From contig CAYSLC010000010.1 in NCBI GenBank assembly GCA_964431545.1, positions 1-52,384 of the forward strand: a stretch of DNA of 52,384 bases, written 5' to 3'. The notes beneath the pieces are model-generated. The model did not search any database. It was not told the DNA's origin and was given only the letters and a program-made list of their open reading frames with translations. The position numbers were made by a program, and so were the translations under genes. This document shows, in pieces, positions 1 through 7,403 of this stretch; the first letter of the stretch is position 1, and each line of letters begins with the position of its first letter. Origin of the DNA: CAYSLC01 sp964431545 (GTDB lineage: Bacteria > Desulfobacterota > Desulfobacteria > Desulfobacterales > JAABSP01).

Positions 1-443
<443 letters not shown>

Positions 444-481
444 TCCCCTTTTGCCGGCGGCCTTCCGGCCGCCGCCCCTTC

Positions 482-520
482 AAAAAAGGATTGGTACACT
501 TTGTGTACCAATCCTTTTTT
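482..520. terminator. Perfect bidirectional intrinsic terminator
   Basis: An 18-base arm starting AAAAAAGGATTGG, a 3-base loop TTT, and an exactly complementary arm ending in TTTTTT. With A6 on one side and T6 on the other it can terminate on both strands, but here it chiefly ends hppA. It is preceded at 455-474 by a second, GC-only hairpin (CGGCGGCC, loop TTCC, GGCCGCCG) without a T run. Confidence 0.9.
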
Positions 521-521
521 A

Positions 522-550
522 TTGATTGTTCCTTAATGCTATGATATAAA
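522..550 (+). promoter_or_regulatory. Sigma-70-type promoter of carD
   Basis: A -35 TTGATT at 522-527, a 17-base spacer and a -10 TATAAA at 545-550. It lies just after the hppA terminator and 66 bases before the carD start. The local drop in GC supports it. No mapped transcript is available, so this is a prediction. Confidence 0.6.
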
Positions 551-616
551 AGAAACTCCTTATATCTTCCGGAGAACACCAGAACCGTCCTGTTTTTCGG
601 CACACACGGAGTGACC

Positions 617-1156
617 ATGAGTGGAATCAAAGCCAAGGAACAACAACCCATGGGGGGAGAAGCCCGGCGTTTCCAGGTGGGAGATCTGGCGGTCTATCCG
701 GCCCACGGGGTCGGCCGGATCTGTGCCATCGAAAGCAAGGAGGTCAACGGGGAGAAGCATGATTTTTACATCATGAAGGTGATGGAGAACGATATGGTGA
801 TCATGATCCCCATCTCCAACGTCGACTCGGTGGGATTGAGGGACGTGATCACCGAAACCGAGGTCCCCAAAATTTACGACATCATGAAGGACAGAAACGA
901 CATCCCCATGGACAACCAGACCTGGAACCGCCGATACCGGGAGTACATGGAGAAGATCAAGACCGGCTCCCTGTTCGAGGTCGCCGAGGTCTTCCGGGAC
1001 CTTTTCATGCTCAAGCTCAGCAAGGACCTCTCCTTCGGCGAGCGGAAACTCTACGACACGGCCCAAACCCTCCTGGTCAGCGAACTCTCCACCGCCCGGA
1101 ACACCGACGATCAGACCATCATCTCGGAGATCGAATCCCTGTTCGCACCGGTGTAA
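617..1156 (+). CDS. carD: CarD/CdnL family RNA polymerase-binding regulator
   Basis: Encodes 179 residues. CarD-family proteins bind the RNA polymerase beta subunit and stabilise open complexes, often at rRNA promoters. Seen: the N-terminal CarD/TRCF-type RNAP-interacting domain from about residue 20 (FQVGDLAVYPAHGVGRI, then IMKVMENDMVIMIPISN), and a helical C-terminal half (YREYMEKIKTGSLFEVAEVFRDLF, SFGERKLYDTA) typical of the DNA-contacting part. ATG at 617 is preferred over the in-frame GTG at 611 because GGAG at 608-611 sits 5 bases upstream of it. The gene has its own promoter and is followed 43 bases later by rluD on the same strand. Confidence 0.9.
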   Translation: MSGIKAKEQQPMGGEARRFQVGDLAVYPAHGVGRICAIESKEVNGEKHDFYIMKVMENDMVIMIPISNVDSVGLRDVITETEVPKIYDIMKDRNDIPMDNQTWNRRYREYMEKIKTGSLFEVAEVFRDLFMLKLSKDLSFGERKLYDTAQTLLVSELSTARNTDDQTIISEIESLFAPV

Positions 1157-1199
1157 CGGACCCCGTTTCCCCCATTCATTCGATACCGAGGGATCGTCC

Positions 1200-2180
1200 A
1201 TGGGCGACGATACCGACGCCTTCTCCTTCCGAGTCGACAGCGAAAACGCCGGAACCCGCCTCGATGCCCTGGTGGCCCTTTGGATCCCCGCATGTTCCCG
1301 GAGTTTTGCCGCGGAACTGATCCGCCGTGGGGAGATCCGGGTTCTCGGCGCCGTCAAAAAACCCGGCTACCGGCTGAAGGCGGGGGAGACCATCTCCGGC
1401 CGCATCCCTCCGCCGGAACCGGCCCGGTGCCGACCCGAGCCGGTGGAGATGGAGATCCTCCACGAGGACGACCAGATCCTCGTCATCAACAAACCCGCAA
1501 ACCTGGTGATCCATCCCGCCCCCGGCCATCCGTCGGGGACCCTGGTCAACGGCATTCTCCACCGCTGCCCCGATATGGAACCCATCGGTGGGGAACGCCG
1601 CCCCGGCATCGTCCATCGGCTGGACAAGGACACCACGGGAACGCTGGTGGTGGCCAAGACGCCGGCGGCTCTGGCGGCGCTCTCGGACCAGTTCAAGGGA
1701 AGGGAGGTTCGGAAACGGTACCTCGCCCTGGTCCAGGGGTCGCCCCGGGACGACGGCGGCACGGTCACGCTTCCCATCGGCAGGCATCCCGTGGACCGCA
1801 AGCGGATGTCCACCGTTAGTCCCAGGGGACGCGACGCGGTCACCGAATGGCGGGTGGTGGAGCGGTTCCGCTCCGCCAGCCTGCTCGAAGTGGGGATCCA
1901 TACGGGACGGACCCACCAGATCCGGGTCCACTGCGCCGCCATGGGCCATCCGGTGGTGGGCGATCCCCTCTACGGACGGAAAAAGCCCGAAGACCATTTC
2001 CCGTCGGCCATCGCCGCCGAAATTCGGCGCCTGGACCGACAGATGCTCCACGCCCAATCCCTCGCCTTCCGCCACCCGTCCACCGGAACCCTGGTTCGGT
2101 TCGAATCCCCGGTTCCGGCCGACATGGCGGCGCTCATCGGCCGTTTCCGGAATGAAAAAAGCCGCGACCCCCTGCCATAG
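1200..2180 (+). CDS. rluD: RluA/RluD family 23S rRNA pseudouridine synthase
   Basis: Encodes 326 residues, the normal length for the family. The enzyme isomerises uridine to pseudouridine in large-subunit rRNA. Seen: an N-terminal S4 RNA-binding domain (about residues 15-75, with AAELIRRGEIRVLG), a PseudoU_synth_2 domain beginning DQILVINKPANLVIHPAPGH, the catalytic loop HRLDKDTTGTLVVAKT whose Asp is the nucleophile, and the GRTHQIRVHCAAMGHPVVGDPLYG motif. Whether it modifies helix 69 (true RluD) or another site cannot be read from the sequence. Start ATG follows GAGGG. The stop codon lies inside the loop of the terminator hairpin. Confidence 0.92.
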   Translation: MGDDTDAFSFRVDSENAGTRLDALVALWIPACSRSFAAELIRRGEIRVLGAVKKPGYRLKAGETISGRIPPPEPARCRPEPVEMEILHEDDQILVINKPANLVIHPAPGHPSGTLVNGILHRCPDMEPIGGERRPGIVHRLDKDTTGTLVVAKTPAALAALSDQFKGREVRKRYLALVQGSPRDDGGTVTLPIGRHPVDRKRMSTVSPRGRDAVTEWRVVERFRSASLLEVGIHTGRTHQIRVHCAAMGHPVVGDPLYGRKKPEDHFPSAIAAEIRRLDRQMLHAQSLAFRHPSTGTLVRFESPVPADMAALIGRFRNEKSRDPLP

Positions 2181-2200
2181 GGGATCGCGGCTTTGAAATG
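2155..2200. terminator. Terminator hairpin overlapping the 3' end of rluD
   Basis: Arms at 2161-2173 (GCCGCGACCCCCT) and 2179-2191 pair 12 of 13 positions around a 5-base loop; the rluD stop codon (2178-2180) spans the loop and the start of the right arm. A run of six A at 2155-2160 becomes a U tract when read on the minus strand, so the hairpin looks better suited to stop the convergent minus-strand rnf transcript. The plus strand has only CTTTGAAA after it. Confidence 0.65.
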
Positions 2201-2540
2201 CGGGAGCGTCTTTCCGCGTTAGGTTCCGATCCGCTTCCGTCTCCGCTTCAACTTTCGCATGCCGTGGCGCCGACCATCCGCTTCAACTGTGATTCCGATT
2301 ACCGCCGTCTATATCCGTTCGGGCTTCCGCTGTCGATTCCGGATCCGCTCAACTGATGGAGGTCCGCTTCCGTTTCCGCTGTCGCCGTCACGTCAGATTC
2401 AGGTTCCACGTTAGATCCGCTCATCCTTCGCTGGTCAGCATGTCAGGTCAAGATTCCTCTTCCGTTCGAACTGTCGCCCCGCTTCCGGTTCCGCCGTTCG
2501 CTCGCTCCCACAAACCGGTTGACAATCTTCGATACCCCCC
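2201..2540. repeat. Gene-free degenerate repeat tract between convergent rluD and rnfB
   Basis: About 340 bases with no credible gene. The heptamer CCGCTTC recurs at 2231, 2243, 2278, 2364 and 2480. A longer form TCCGCTTCAACT occurs at 2242 and 2277, with variants TCCGCTCAACTG (2344) and TTCGAACTGTCG (2466). The plus strand is pyrimidine-biased, with many TTCCG units. Spacing is irregular, so it is not a CRISPR or a simple tandem array. The open frame at 2356-2583 translates to low-complexity RFRFRCRR and is not supported. Function unknown. Confidence 0.5.
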
Positions 2541-2549
2541 GGGTCGATA

Positions 2550-4628
2550 TCAGGCGACATCCTTTTCGACGTCGGGGTTGTAACAGAGCCTGCAGCAGGA
2601 GAGACACCGCTCGGCCTCCGCCAGTGCCGTATCCTCTTCGAGCACCTGATCGACCTCCTTGAAATTATCTATGCGCTCCGCCACCGTAAGCTCCGGCATC
2701 TCCGCCCGTTTTCTGTGGGTGACGCCGGGGACCGATTCGAAGAGGGACTCCTCGATGTGCCGTTTGAACAGGGCCCCCTCGGGCGGCCGGACCTCCTCTC
2801 CGGTGAGATACTGGTGGATGGACCGGGCGGCCCGGCGTCCCCCCCCGATGGCCTCCACCACCAGGGAGGGCCCGGTGGCCGAATCCCCACCCGTAAACAG
2901 ATAGGGAATATTGGTCTGCAGCGTGTACGGGTCGGTCTCGAAGGTGTTCCACCGGGTGATCTTGATCCCGTCCAACGCCTTGGACCCCTCCACGAAGGAC
3001 ATATCCGGGCGCTGGCCGATGGCGGTGATGAGGATCTCCACCTCCAGAAGCGTCTCCGATCCCTCGATGGGCACCGGGCGGCGCCTGCCGGATGCGTCGG
3101 GCTCTCCCAGCTCCATCTGGAGGTATTCCAGATGGGTGACGTTCCCCTCGCTGTCGGCCATCACCCGTTTGGGCGCGGCCAGAAAGACGAACTTGACGCC
3201 TTCGTGTTCGGCCGCTTCGATCTCCACCTCGTTGGCCGGCATCTCCTTCCGGGTCCGGCGGTAGACGATGGAGACCTCCTCGGCCCCGTATCTCAGGAGA
3301 TTGCGGACACAGTCGATGGCGCTGTTGCCGCCGCCCACCACCGCCGCCTTCTTTCCGGCGATGGGGAGTTCCTCTCCGCTGGCCAGCCGGGAAAGGAAGT
3401 CGATCCCCTTGTAGGCCCCCCTGAGGTCCTCCCCCTCCACGCCGAGGTTGTAGTCGACCCAGGCGCCGTGTCCCACGAAAATGGCCTCGAACCCCTCGTT
3501 GCGCAGGTCCTCGATGGTGAAGTCCTTGCCGAGCCTCATGCCGGTCTTGGCCTCTACGCCCAGGTCGAGGATCCCCTGGATCTCCCAGTCGAGCACCTTC
3601 TTGGGTAGGCGGTACTCCGGAATTCCGTACCGGATCATGCCGCCCAGATGGTCCATCGCCTCGTAGATGGTGACATTATGGCCGAGGCGGCGGAGGAAAA
3701 AGGCGCAGGAGAGGCCGGCGGGCCCGCCGCCCACCACCGCCACCCGCTTTCCGGTCTCCGGGGCGCAGGGGATGGGGAACCGCTTCCCCGAGTTCATCTC
3801 GAAATCGGCGGCAAACCGCTTGAGCTGATTGATGGAGACCGGCTCGTCCTCGATTCCCCTGCGGCAGTAGTCCTCGCAGGGGTGGGGGCAGACCCGCCCG
3901 CAGGCCAGCAGCAGCGGGTTCCGCTCCCGGATGACGTGGACGGCCTTCTCGTAATCCCCCTCCCGGATCGCCGAGATATAGGAGGGGATGTCGATCTCGG
4001 CCGGGCACGTCTGCTGACAGGGCGCCAGCGCGTCGGTCTCCAGGTTGGTGTGGAGAAGCCGCTCCGACATGGACCTCACATGGATGAGGTCCTTGGGGCA
4101 GGCGCGCTCGCAGGCGCCGCACCCCACGCAGCGGATCTCGTCGATGACCGGGTACCCCTCGGGCCCGAGTTTGATGGCGCTGAAGCTGCACACCCGCACG
4201 CAGTCGCCATAGCCGAGGCATCCCACCTGGCACACCCGTTTTCCGCCGTACATGGCGGCCACGGCCTCGCAGGTGTTGACCCCGTTGTAGTAGAACTTGT
4301 CGTCGGCCCGGATCCCCCCGTCGCAGGGGTTGATGGAGAGCTTCGGCTCGGCGGAGCCGGGGTCCATCCCCATGACCGCGGCCACATTGGCGGCGGCCTC
4401 CGGACCGGCCACGGAACAGACACTGGGGGGCGCCTTGCCGTTGACCACGGCCACGGCGGCCGCAGAGCATCCCGCATAGCCGCACCCGCCGCAGTTGGCC
4501 CCGGCCAGGTGGCCCTCCACCTCGGCGATCCGCGGGTCTTCCCATACATAGAAAATCTTCGAGGCGAAGCCGAGCACCGCCCCGCAGACAGCTCCGATCG
4601 AGAGCATGAACAGGGTTGCTTCCAACAT
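2550..4628 (-). CDS. rnfB: RnfB fused to a GltD/NfnB-like FAD/NAD(P)H oxidoreductase module
   Basis: Encodes 692 residues, far longer than ordinary RnfB. Part 1 is RnfB: a membrane anchor (about 4-24), a [4Fe-4S] domain with Cys46, 49, 54 and 71, then two ferredoxin clusters (Cys133/137/143/147 and Cys167/170/173/177). Part 2 (about 195-690) resembles glutamate synthase small subunit/NfnB. It has an Fer4_20-type domain (CQQTCPAEIDIPSYI, CGRVCPHPCEDYCRRG), an FAD motif GGGPAGLSCAFFLRRLGH near 300, a second Rossmann motif GGGNSAIDCVRNLL followed by YRRTRKEMPA as in NADP(H) sites, GGDSATGPSLVVEAI, and a C-terminal CLSCCRLC. Start ATG has GAGGAG 8 bases upstream. It is the last rnf gene. Inference: ferredoxin and pyridine nucleotide chemistry are joined in one subunit. 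Confidence 0.93.
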   Translation of the reverse strand: MLEATLFMLSIGAVCGAVLGFASKIFYVWEDPRIAEVEGHLAGANCGGCGYAGCSAAAVAVVNGKAPPSVCSVAGPEAAANVAAVMGMDPGSAEPKLSINPCDGGIRADDKFYYNGVNTCEAVAAMYGGKRVCQVGCLGYGDCVRVCSFSAIKLGPEGYPVIDEIRCVGCGACERACPKDLIHVRSMSERLLHTNLETDALAPCQQTCPAEIDIPSYISAIREGDYEKAVHVIRERNPLLLACGRVCPHPCEDYCRRGIEDEPVSINQLKRFAADFEMNSGKRFPIPCAPETGKRVAVVGGGPAGLSCAFFLRRLGHNVTIYEAMDHLGGMIRYGIPEYRLPKKVLDWEIQGILDLGVEAKTGMRLGKDFTIEDLRNEGFEAIFVGHGAWVDYNLGVEGEDLRGAYKGIDFLSRLASGEELPIAGKKAAVVGGGNSAIDCVRNLLRYGAEEVSIVYRRTRKEMPANEVEIEAAEHEGVKFVFLAAPKRVMADSEGNVTHLEYLQMELGEPDASGRRRPVPIEGSETLLEVEILITAIGQRPDMSFVEGSKALDGIKITRWNTFETDPYTLQTNIPYLFTGGDSATGPSLVVEAIGGGRRAARSIHQYLTGEEVRPPEGALFKRHIEESLFESVPGVTHRKRAEMPELTVAERIDNFKEVDQVLEEDTALAEAERCLSCCRLCYNPDVEKDVA

Positions 4629-4657
4629 AACTGATACTCCTCGTTGATGTTACCTCA

Positions 4658-5233
4658 TTAGACCATTCCCTTGAACGCGAAGAACGCTAGGGAGATGATG
4701 CCGGCGATCACCAGGGCGATGGAGGTGTCCTGGAGGGGGCGGGGGACCCGTCCCAGCAGGACCCTCTCCCGGATGCCGGCGAATAGAATCAGCGCCAGTC
4801 CGAACCCCACCGCATAGGCGAAGGAGGAGACCAGCGACTGGACGAACGTGTACTCTTCATTGATGTTGATGAGACAGACGCCCATGACCGCGCAGTTGGT
4901 GGTGATCAGGGGCAGAAAGATTCCGAGACCGGCGTAGAGGGCCGGAATCGATTTCTTCAGGAACATCTCCACGAACTGGACCAGGGACGCGATGACCAGA
5001 ATAAAGGCGATGGTCCGGAGATAGTCGAGGCCCAGGGCCTTGAGGACGAAGGTGTCCACGATCCAAGTGATGATACCGGCCATCACCAGGACGAAGACCA
5101 CCGCAAAGGCCATCCCCACGGCGGTCTCCATCTTCTTGGAGGTCCCCAAAAAGGGGCAGTTGCCCAGGTACTGGGCGAGCACGATGTTGTTGACCAGAAT
5201 CGCGCCTACGGCAAGAACGAGATAATCACCCAT
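4658..5233 (-). CDS. rnfA: Rnf complex membrane subunit RnfA
   Basis: Encodes 191 residues with six predicted transmembrane helices, the usual size. RnfA and RnfE form the pseudo-symmetric membrane core of Rnf/Nqr. The conserved cysteines of the pair hold an intramembrane iron-sulfur cluster; here they are Cys26 (GNCPFLG) and Cys114 (TTNCAVMG). The C-terminus carries the typical IRERVLLGRVPRPLQ segment. It lies 12 bases after rnfE and 29 bases before rnfB in the same operon. Confidence 0.96.
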   Translation of the reverse strand: MGDYLVLAVGAILVNNIVLAQYLGNCPFLGTSKKMETAVGMAFAVVFVLVMAGIITWIVDTFVLKALGLDYLRTIAFILVIASLVQFVEMFLKKSIPALYAGLGIFLPLITTNCAVMGVCLININEEYTFVQSLVSSFAYAVGFGLALILFAGIRERVLLGRVPRPLQDTSIALVIAGIISLAFFAFKGMV

Positions 5234-5245
5234 CTTTTCAGGCTC

Positions 5246-5839
5246 CTATTTCTTTCCCACGAGGTTCATGATTGCCAGCATCAGTCCGAGGCAGACGAAT
5301 GCGCCGGGCGCCTCCACCATGAACTGAAAGGGTTCATAGGATGCGCCGAACATGGATGCGCCGAGAAGCGTACCGTTTCCCAGCAGCTCCCGCACCGCCC
5401 CCAGGGCGCCCAGGGACAGGGTGAAGCCCAGCCCGATGCCCAGGCCGTCGGCCATGGAGTGAAAGAGGCCGTTTTTGGAAGCAAAGGCCTCGGACCGCCC
5501 CAGCACCACGCAGTTGACCACGATCAGCGGGATAAAGATCCCCAGGCTGAGAAAGAGGGGATAGGCGAACGCCTGCATCAGCAGCTCCACCATGGTCACG
5601 AAGGTGGCGATGATGATGATAAAGCAGGCGATGCGGACCTTGGGGGGGATGACCTTCCGGAGGGAGGAGACAAGCACATTGGAACAGAAGAGCACGAACG
5701 TGGTGGCCAACCCCATGCCGATGCCGTCCTGGACCGTCTTGGTCACCGCCAGCACGGGACAAAGGCCGAGAACGAGACGAAACGGCGGGACCTCTTCCCA
5801 CAGACCTTTTACGAATTCCTGACCGATAGATTTCGCCAT
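5246..5839 (-). CDS. rnfE: Rnf complex membrane subunit RnfE
   Basis: Encodes 197 residues and several transmembrane helices, homologous to NqrD/RsxE. Together with RnfA it forms the membrane core that passes electrons across the bilayer. The paired cysteines are visible as Cys27 (GLCPVLAVT) and Cys110 (VVNCVVLGRSEAFAS). The C-terminal FMVEAPGAFVCLGLMLAIMN is typical. It lies 9 bases after rnfG. Confidence 0.95.
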   Translation of the reverse strand: MAKSIGQEFVKGLWEEVPPFRLVLGLCPVLAVTKTVQDGIGMGLATTFVLFCSNVLVSSLRKVIPPKVRIACFIIIIATFVTMVELLMQAFAYPLFLSLGIFIPLIVVNCVVLGRSEAFASKNGLFHSMADGLGIGLGFTLSLGALGAVRELLGNGTLLGASMFGASYEPFQFMVEAPGAFVCLGLMLAIMNLVGKK

Positions 5840-5848
5840 CTTTATCTC

Positions 5849-6451
5849 CTATTTGGTAAATTCTTTTACCTTTTCCTCGATTTCCGGTTTCAGGCGCGTA
5901 TAGGCTTCACCCACTCTGGTCGCCGCATTGCTCACGGCACGGGAGGTGATGGTCGCACCGGAGATGGCATTGATCTCACCTCCGTCCTTGGACACTTTGA
6001 TCGGCGTGGTGGCGTCCTTTCCCACGAACTGCGCCGCAAAGTTCGGATCCTCCTTGGCCCGCGCCCCCATACCCGGCGTCTCCGCATGGGTGGTGACACC
6101 GGCCCCCACCAGCTTGTCGGTCTCCAGGTTGATGCCGACCATCACACCGACCTCGCCGCCGTACCCCTTGCCGAAGTCCTCCATGGCGACCGCGGTCGGT
6201 TTGTCCGCGTAGGAGGCCACAAAGACCGTCCGCTCGATCTCGCCGTCCTTGAGGGTGAACCGGTCCTGGATGGGATCGTTCGTTGCGCCTTCGAAGATCT
6301 CCTTGATGGCGGGCCCCTTGACGAAGGTCAGCTGCTGCATCTCGATTCTGTCCTGGGTGTTGTTTCGAATGGCCGCGAGCAGGCCGCCGGAGAACGCGCT
6401 CAGGATCGTAAGGACAACCACCATTTTTATCATCTCACGCATTTCAAACAA
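5849..6451 (-). CDS. rnfG: Rnf complex FMN-binding subunit RnfG
   Basis: Encodes 200 residues: one N-terminal membrane anchor (about 8-28), then a periplasmic FMN-binding domain. The flavinylation motif is SGATITS at 164-170, so Thr167 is the expected acceptor for FMN attached by ApbE. The Asp usually six residues before it is Asn161 here (NAISGAT); the effect is unknown. The GMGARAKED segment is also typical. The start overlaps the end of rnfD by 8 bases. Confidence 0.93.
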   Translation of the reverse strand: MFEMREMIKMVVVLTILSAFSGGLLAAIRNNTQDRIEMQQLTFVKGPAIKEIFEGATNDPIQDRFTLKDGEIERTVFVASYADKPTAVAMEDFGKGYGGEVGVMVGINLETDKLVGAGVTTHAETPGMGARAKEDPNFAAQFVGKDATTPIKVSKDGGEINAISGATITSRAVSNAATRVGEAYTRLKPEIEEKVKEFTK

Positions 6452-7403
6452 CCTTTCCTAAGGCTTTTGGCCGGATCTTGTCCAAAAGCGGGTTAATGGT
6501 ATTGATGATGAGAATGGACAGAAATACCCCGTCGATGTAGGCGCCGATGTTCCGGATCAGCACCGTCATCATCCCGCCCAAAAGGCCGTAGATGATCATG
6601 GGAAGGGTGTTGACCGGAGATGAGGCATCCTCGGTGGCGAGGAAGAAGGCGCCGATCAGGGTGTAGCCGGAGAAGAGATGGATGGCGGGGCCGCCGAAAC
6701 GGGCGGGATCGTTGGCCTTGAACATCAGGGCCGTGAGAAGGATCCCGACCAGAAAGGAGAGGCAGATCTCCCAGCGGATGAACCCGCGCAGGATCAGGTA
6801 GACGCCGCCGATGATCAGGCCCAGGCCGAAGGAGGCCCCGATGGCGCCGGCCTGCCGGCCCATGAGGAGATCGGCGGCGGTGACGCCGTCCACGGCGGAG
6901 GCGCCGAAATGTTTCAGCGCGCCCATGGGATAGAGGGCGTAGTGGCTGAACTCGTAATGGACCAGGGAGGCGTCGATGTCGATGTAAACCCCCCAGGAGA
7001 GCATCAGAATGGCCATGGCGACGGCCACGGGATTGAAGGGGTTGCCGCCGATGCCGCCGTAGATCTGCTTGCCCACCACCACGGCGATGAAGGTGCCGAC
7101 CAGAACCAGCCACCACGGCGCCGTCGCGGGAAGGACCATGCCGAAGAGGAGCCCCACCAGGGCGGCGTTGCCGTCTCCGATGGTGACCGGCTCCTTGGCG
7201 ACTTTGTTGAAGGCCAGCTCCCAGAGGATCGCCAGGGAGACCGAAAGGGAGAGCACGCCCACGGCCGGCATGCCGTACTTGACCAGGCCGAAGACCGCGG
7301 CCGGAAGCGCCGCCAAAAAGATGTTGTAGCTGCGCTCGGTGATGCCGCTCCCGTCATGCCAGAAGGGAGCGTGGGAAACGATGAATCTTTTCTGGTTGAT
7401 CAT
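6444..7403 (-). CDS. rnfD: Rnf complex membrane subunit RnfD, FMN-acceptor Thr missing
   Basis: Encodes 319 residues and multiple transmembrane helices, the NqrB/RnfD family. Family features seen: SHAPFWHDG at the N-terminus, GDGNAALVGLLFGMVLP, and GGIGGNPFNPVAVAMAILM. RnfD normally carries covalent FMN on the last residue of a D-x-x-T/S-x-A-T motif. Here the corresponding segment is DGVTAAD (172-178), with Asp178 where Thr is expected; Thr175 is the only Thr nearby. Translation of the DNA (gat at that codon) confirms it. The stop of rnfC overlaps the start by 4 bases. Confidence 0.93.
   Translation of the reverse strand: MINQKRFIVSHAPFWHDGSGITERSYNIFLAALPAAVFGLVKYGMPAVGVLSLSVSLAILWELAFNKVAKEPVTIGDGNAALVGLLFGMVLPATAPWWLVLVGTFIAVVVGKQIYGGIGGNPFNPVAVAMAILMLSWGVYIDIDASLVHYEFSHYALYPMGALKHFGASAVDGVTAADLLMGRQAGAIGASFGLGLIIGGVYLILRGFIRWEICLSFLVGILLTALMFKANDPARFGGPAIHLFSGYTLIGAFFLATEDASSPVNTLPMIIYGLLGGMMTVLIRNIGAYIDGVFLSILIINTINPLLDKIRPKALGKVV

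Noticed and set aside
560..1357. Long minus-strand open frame opposite carD and rluD
   Set aside because: Low-complexity translation without homology. High GC leaves long antisense frames open across most real genes here; the same applies to those opposite rnf, mur and mnh genes.
2356..2583. 75-codon plus-strand frame in the repeat tract
   Set aside because: RFRFRCRR-type translation comes from the repeat itself. No ribosome-binding site, and it runs into the end of rnfB.
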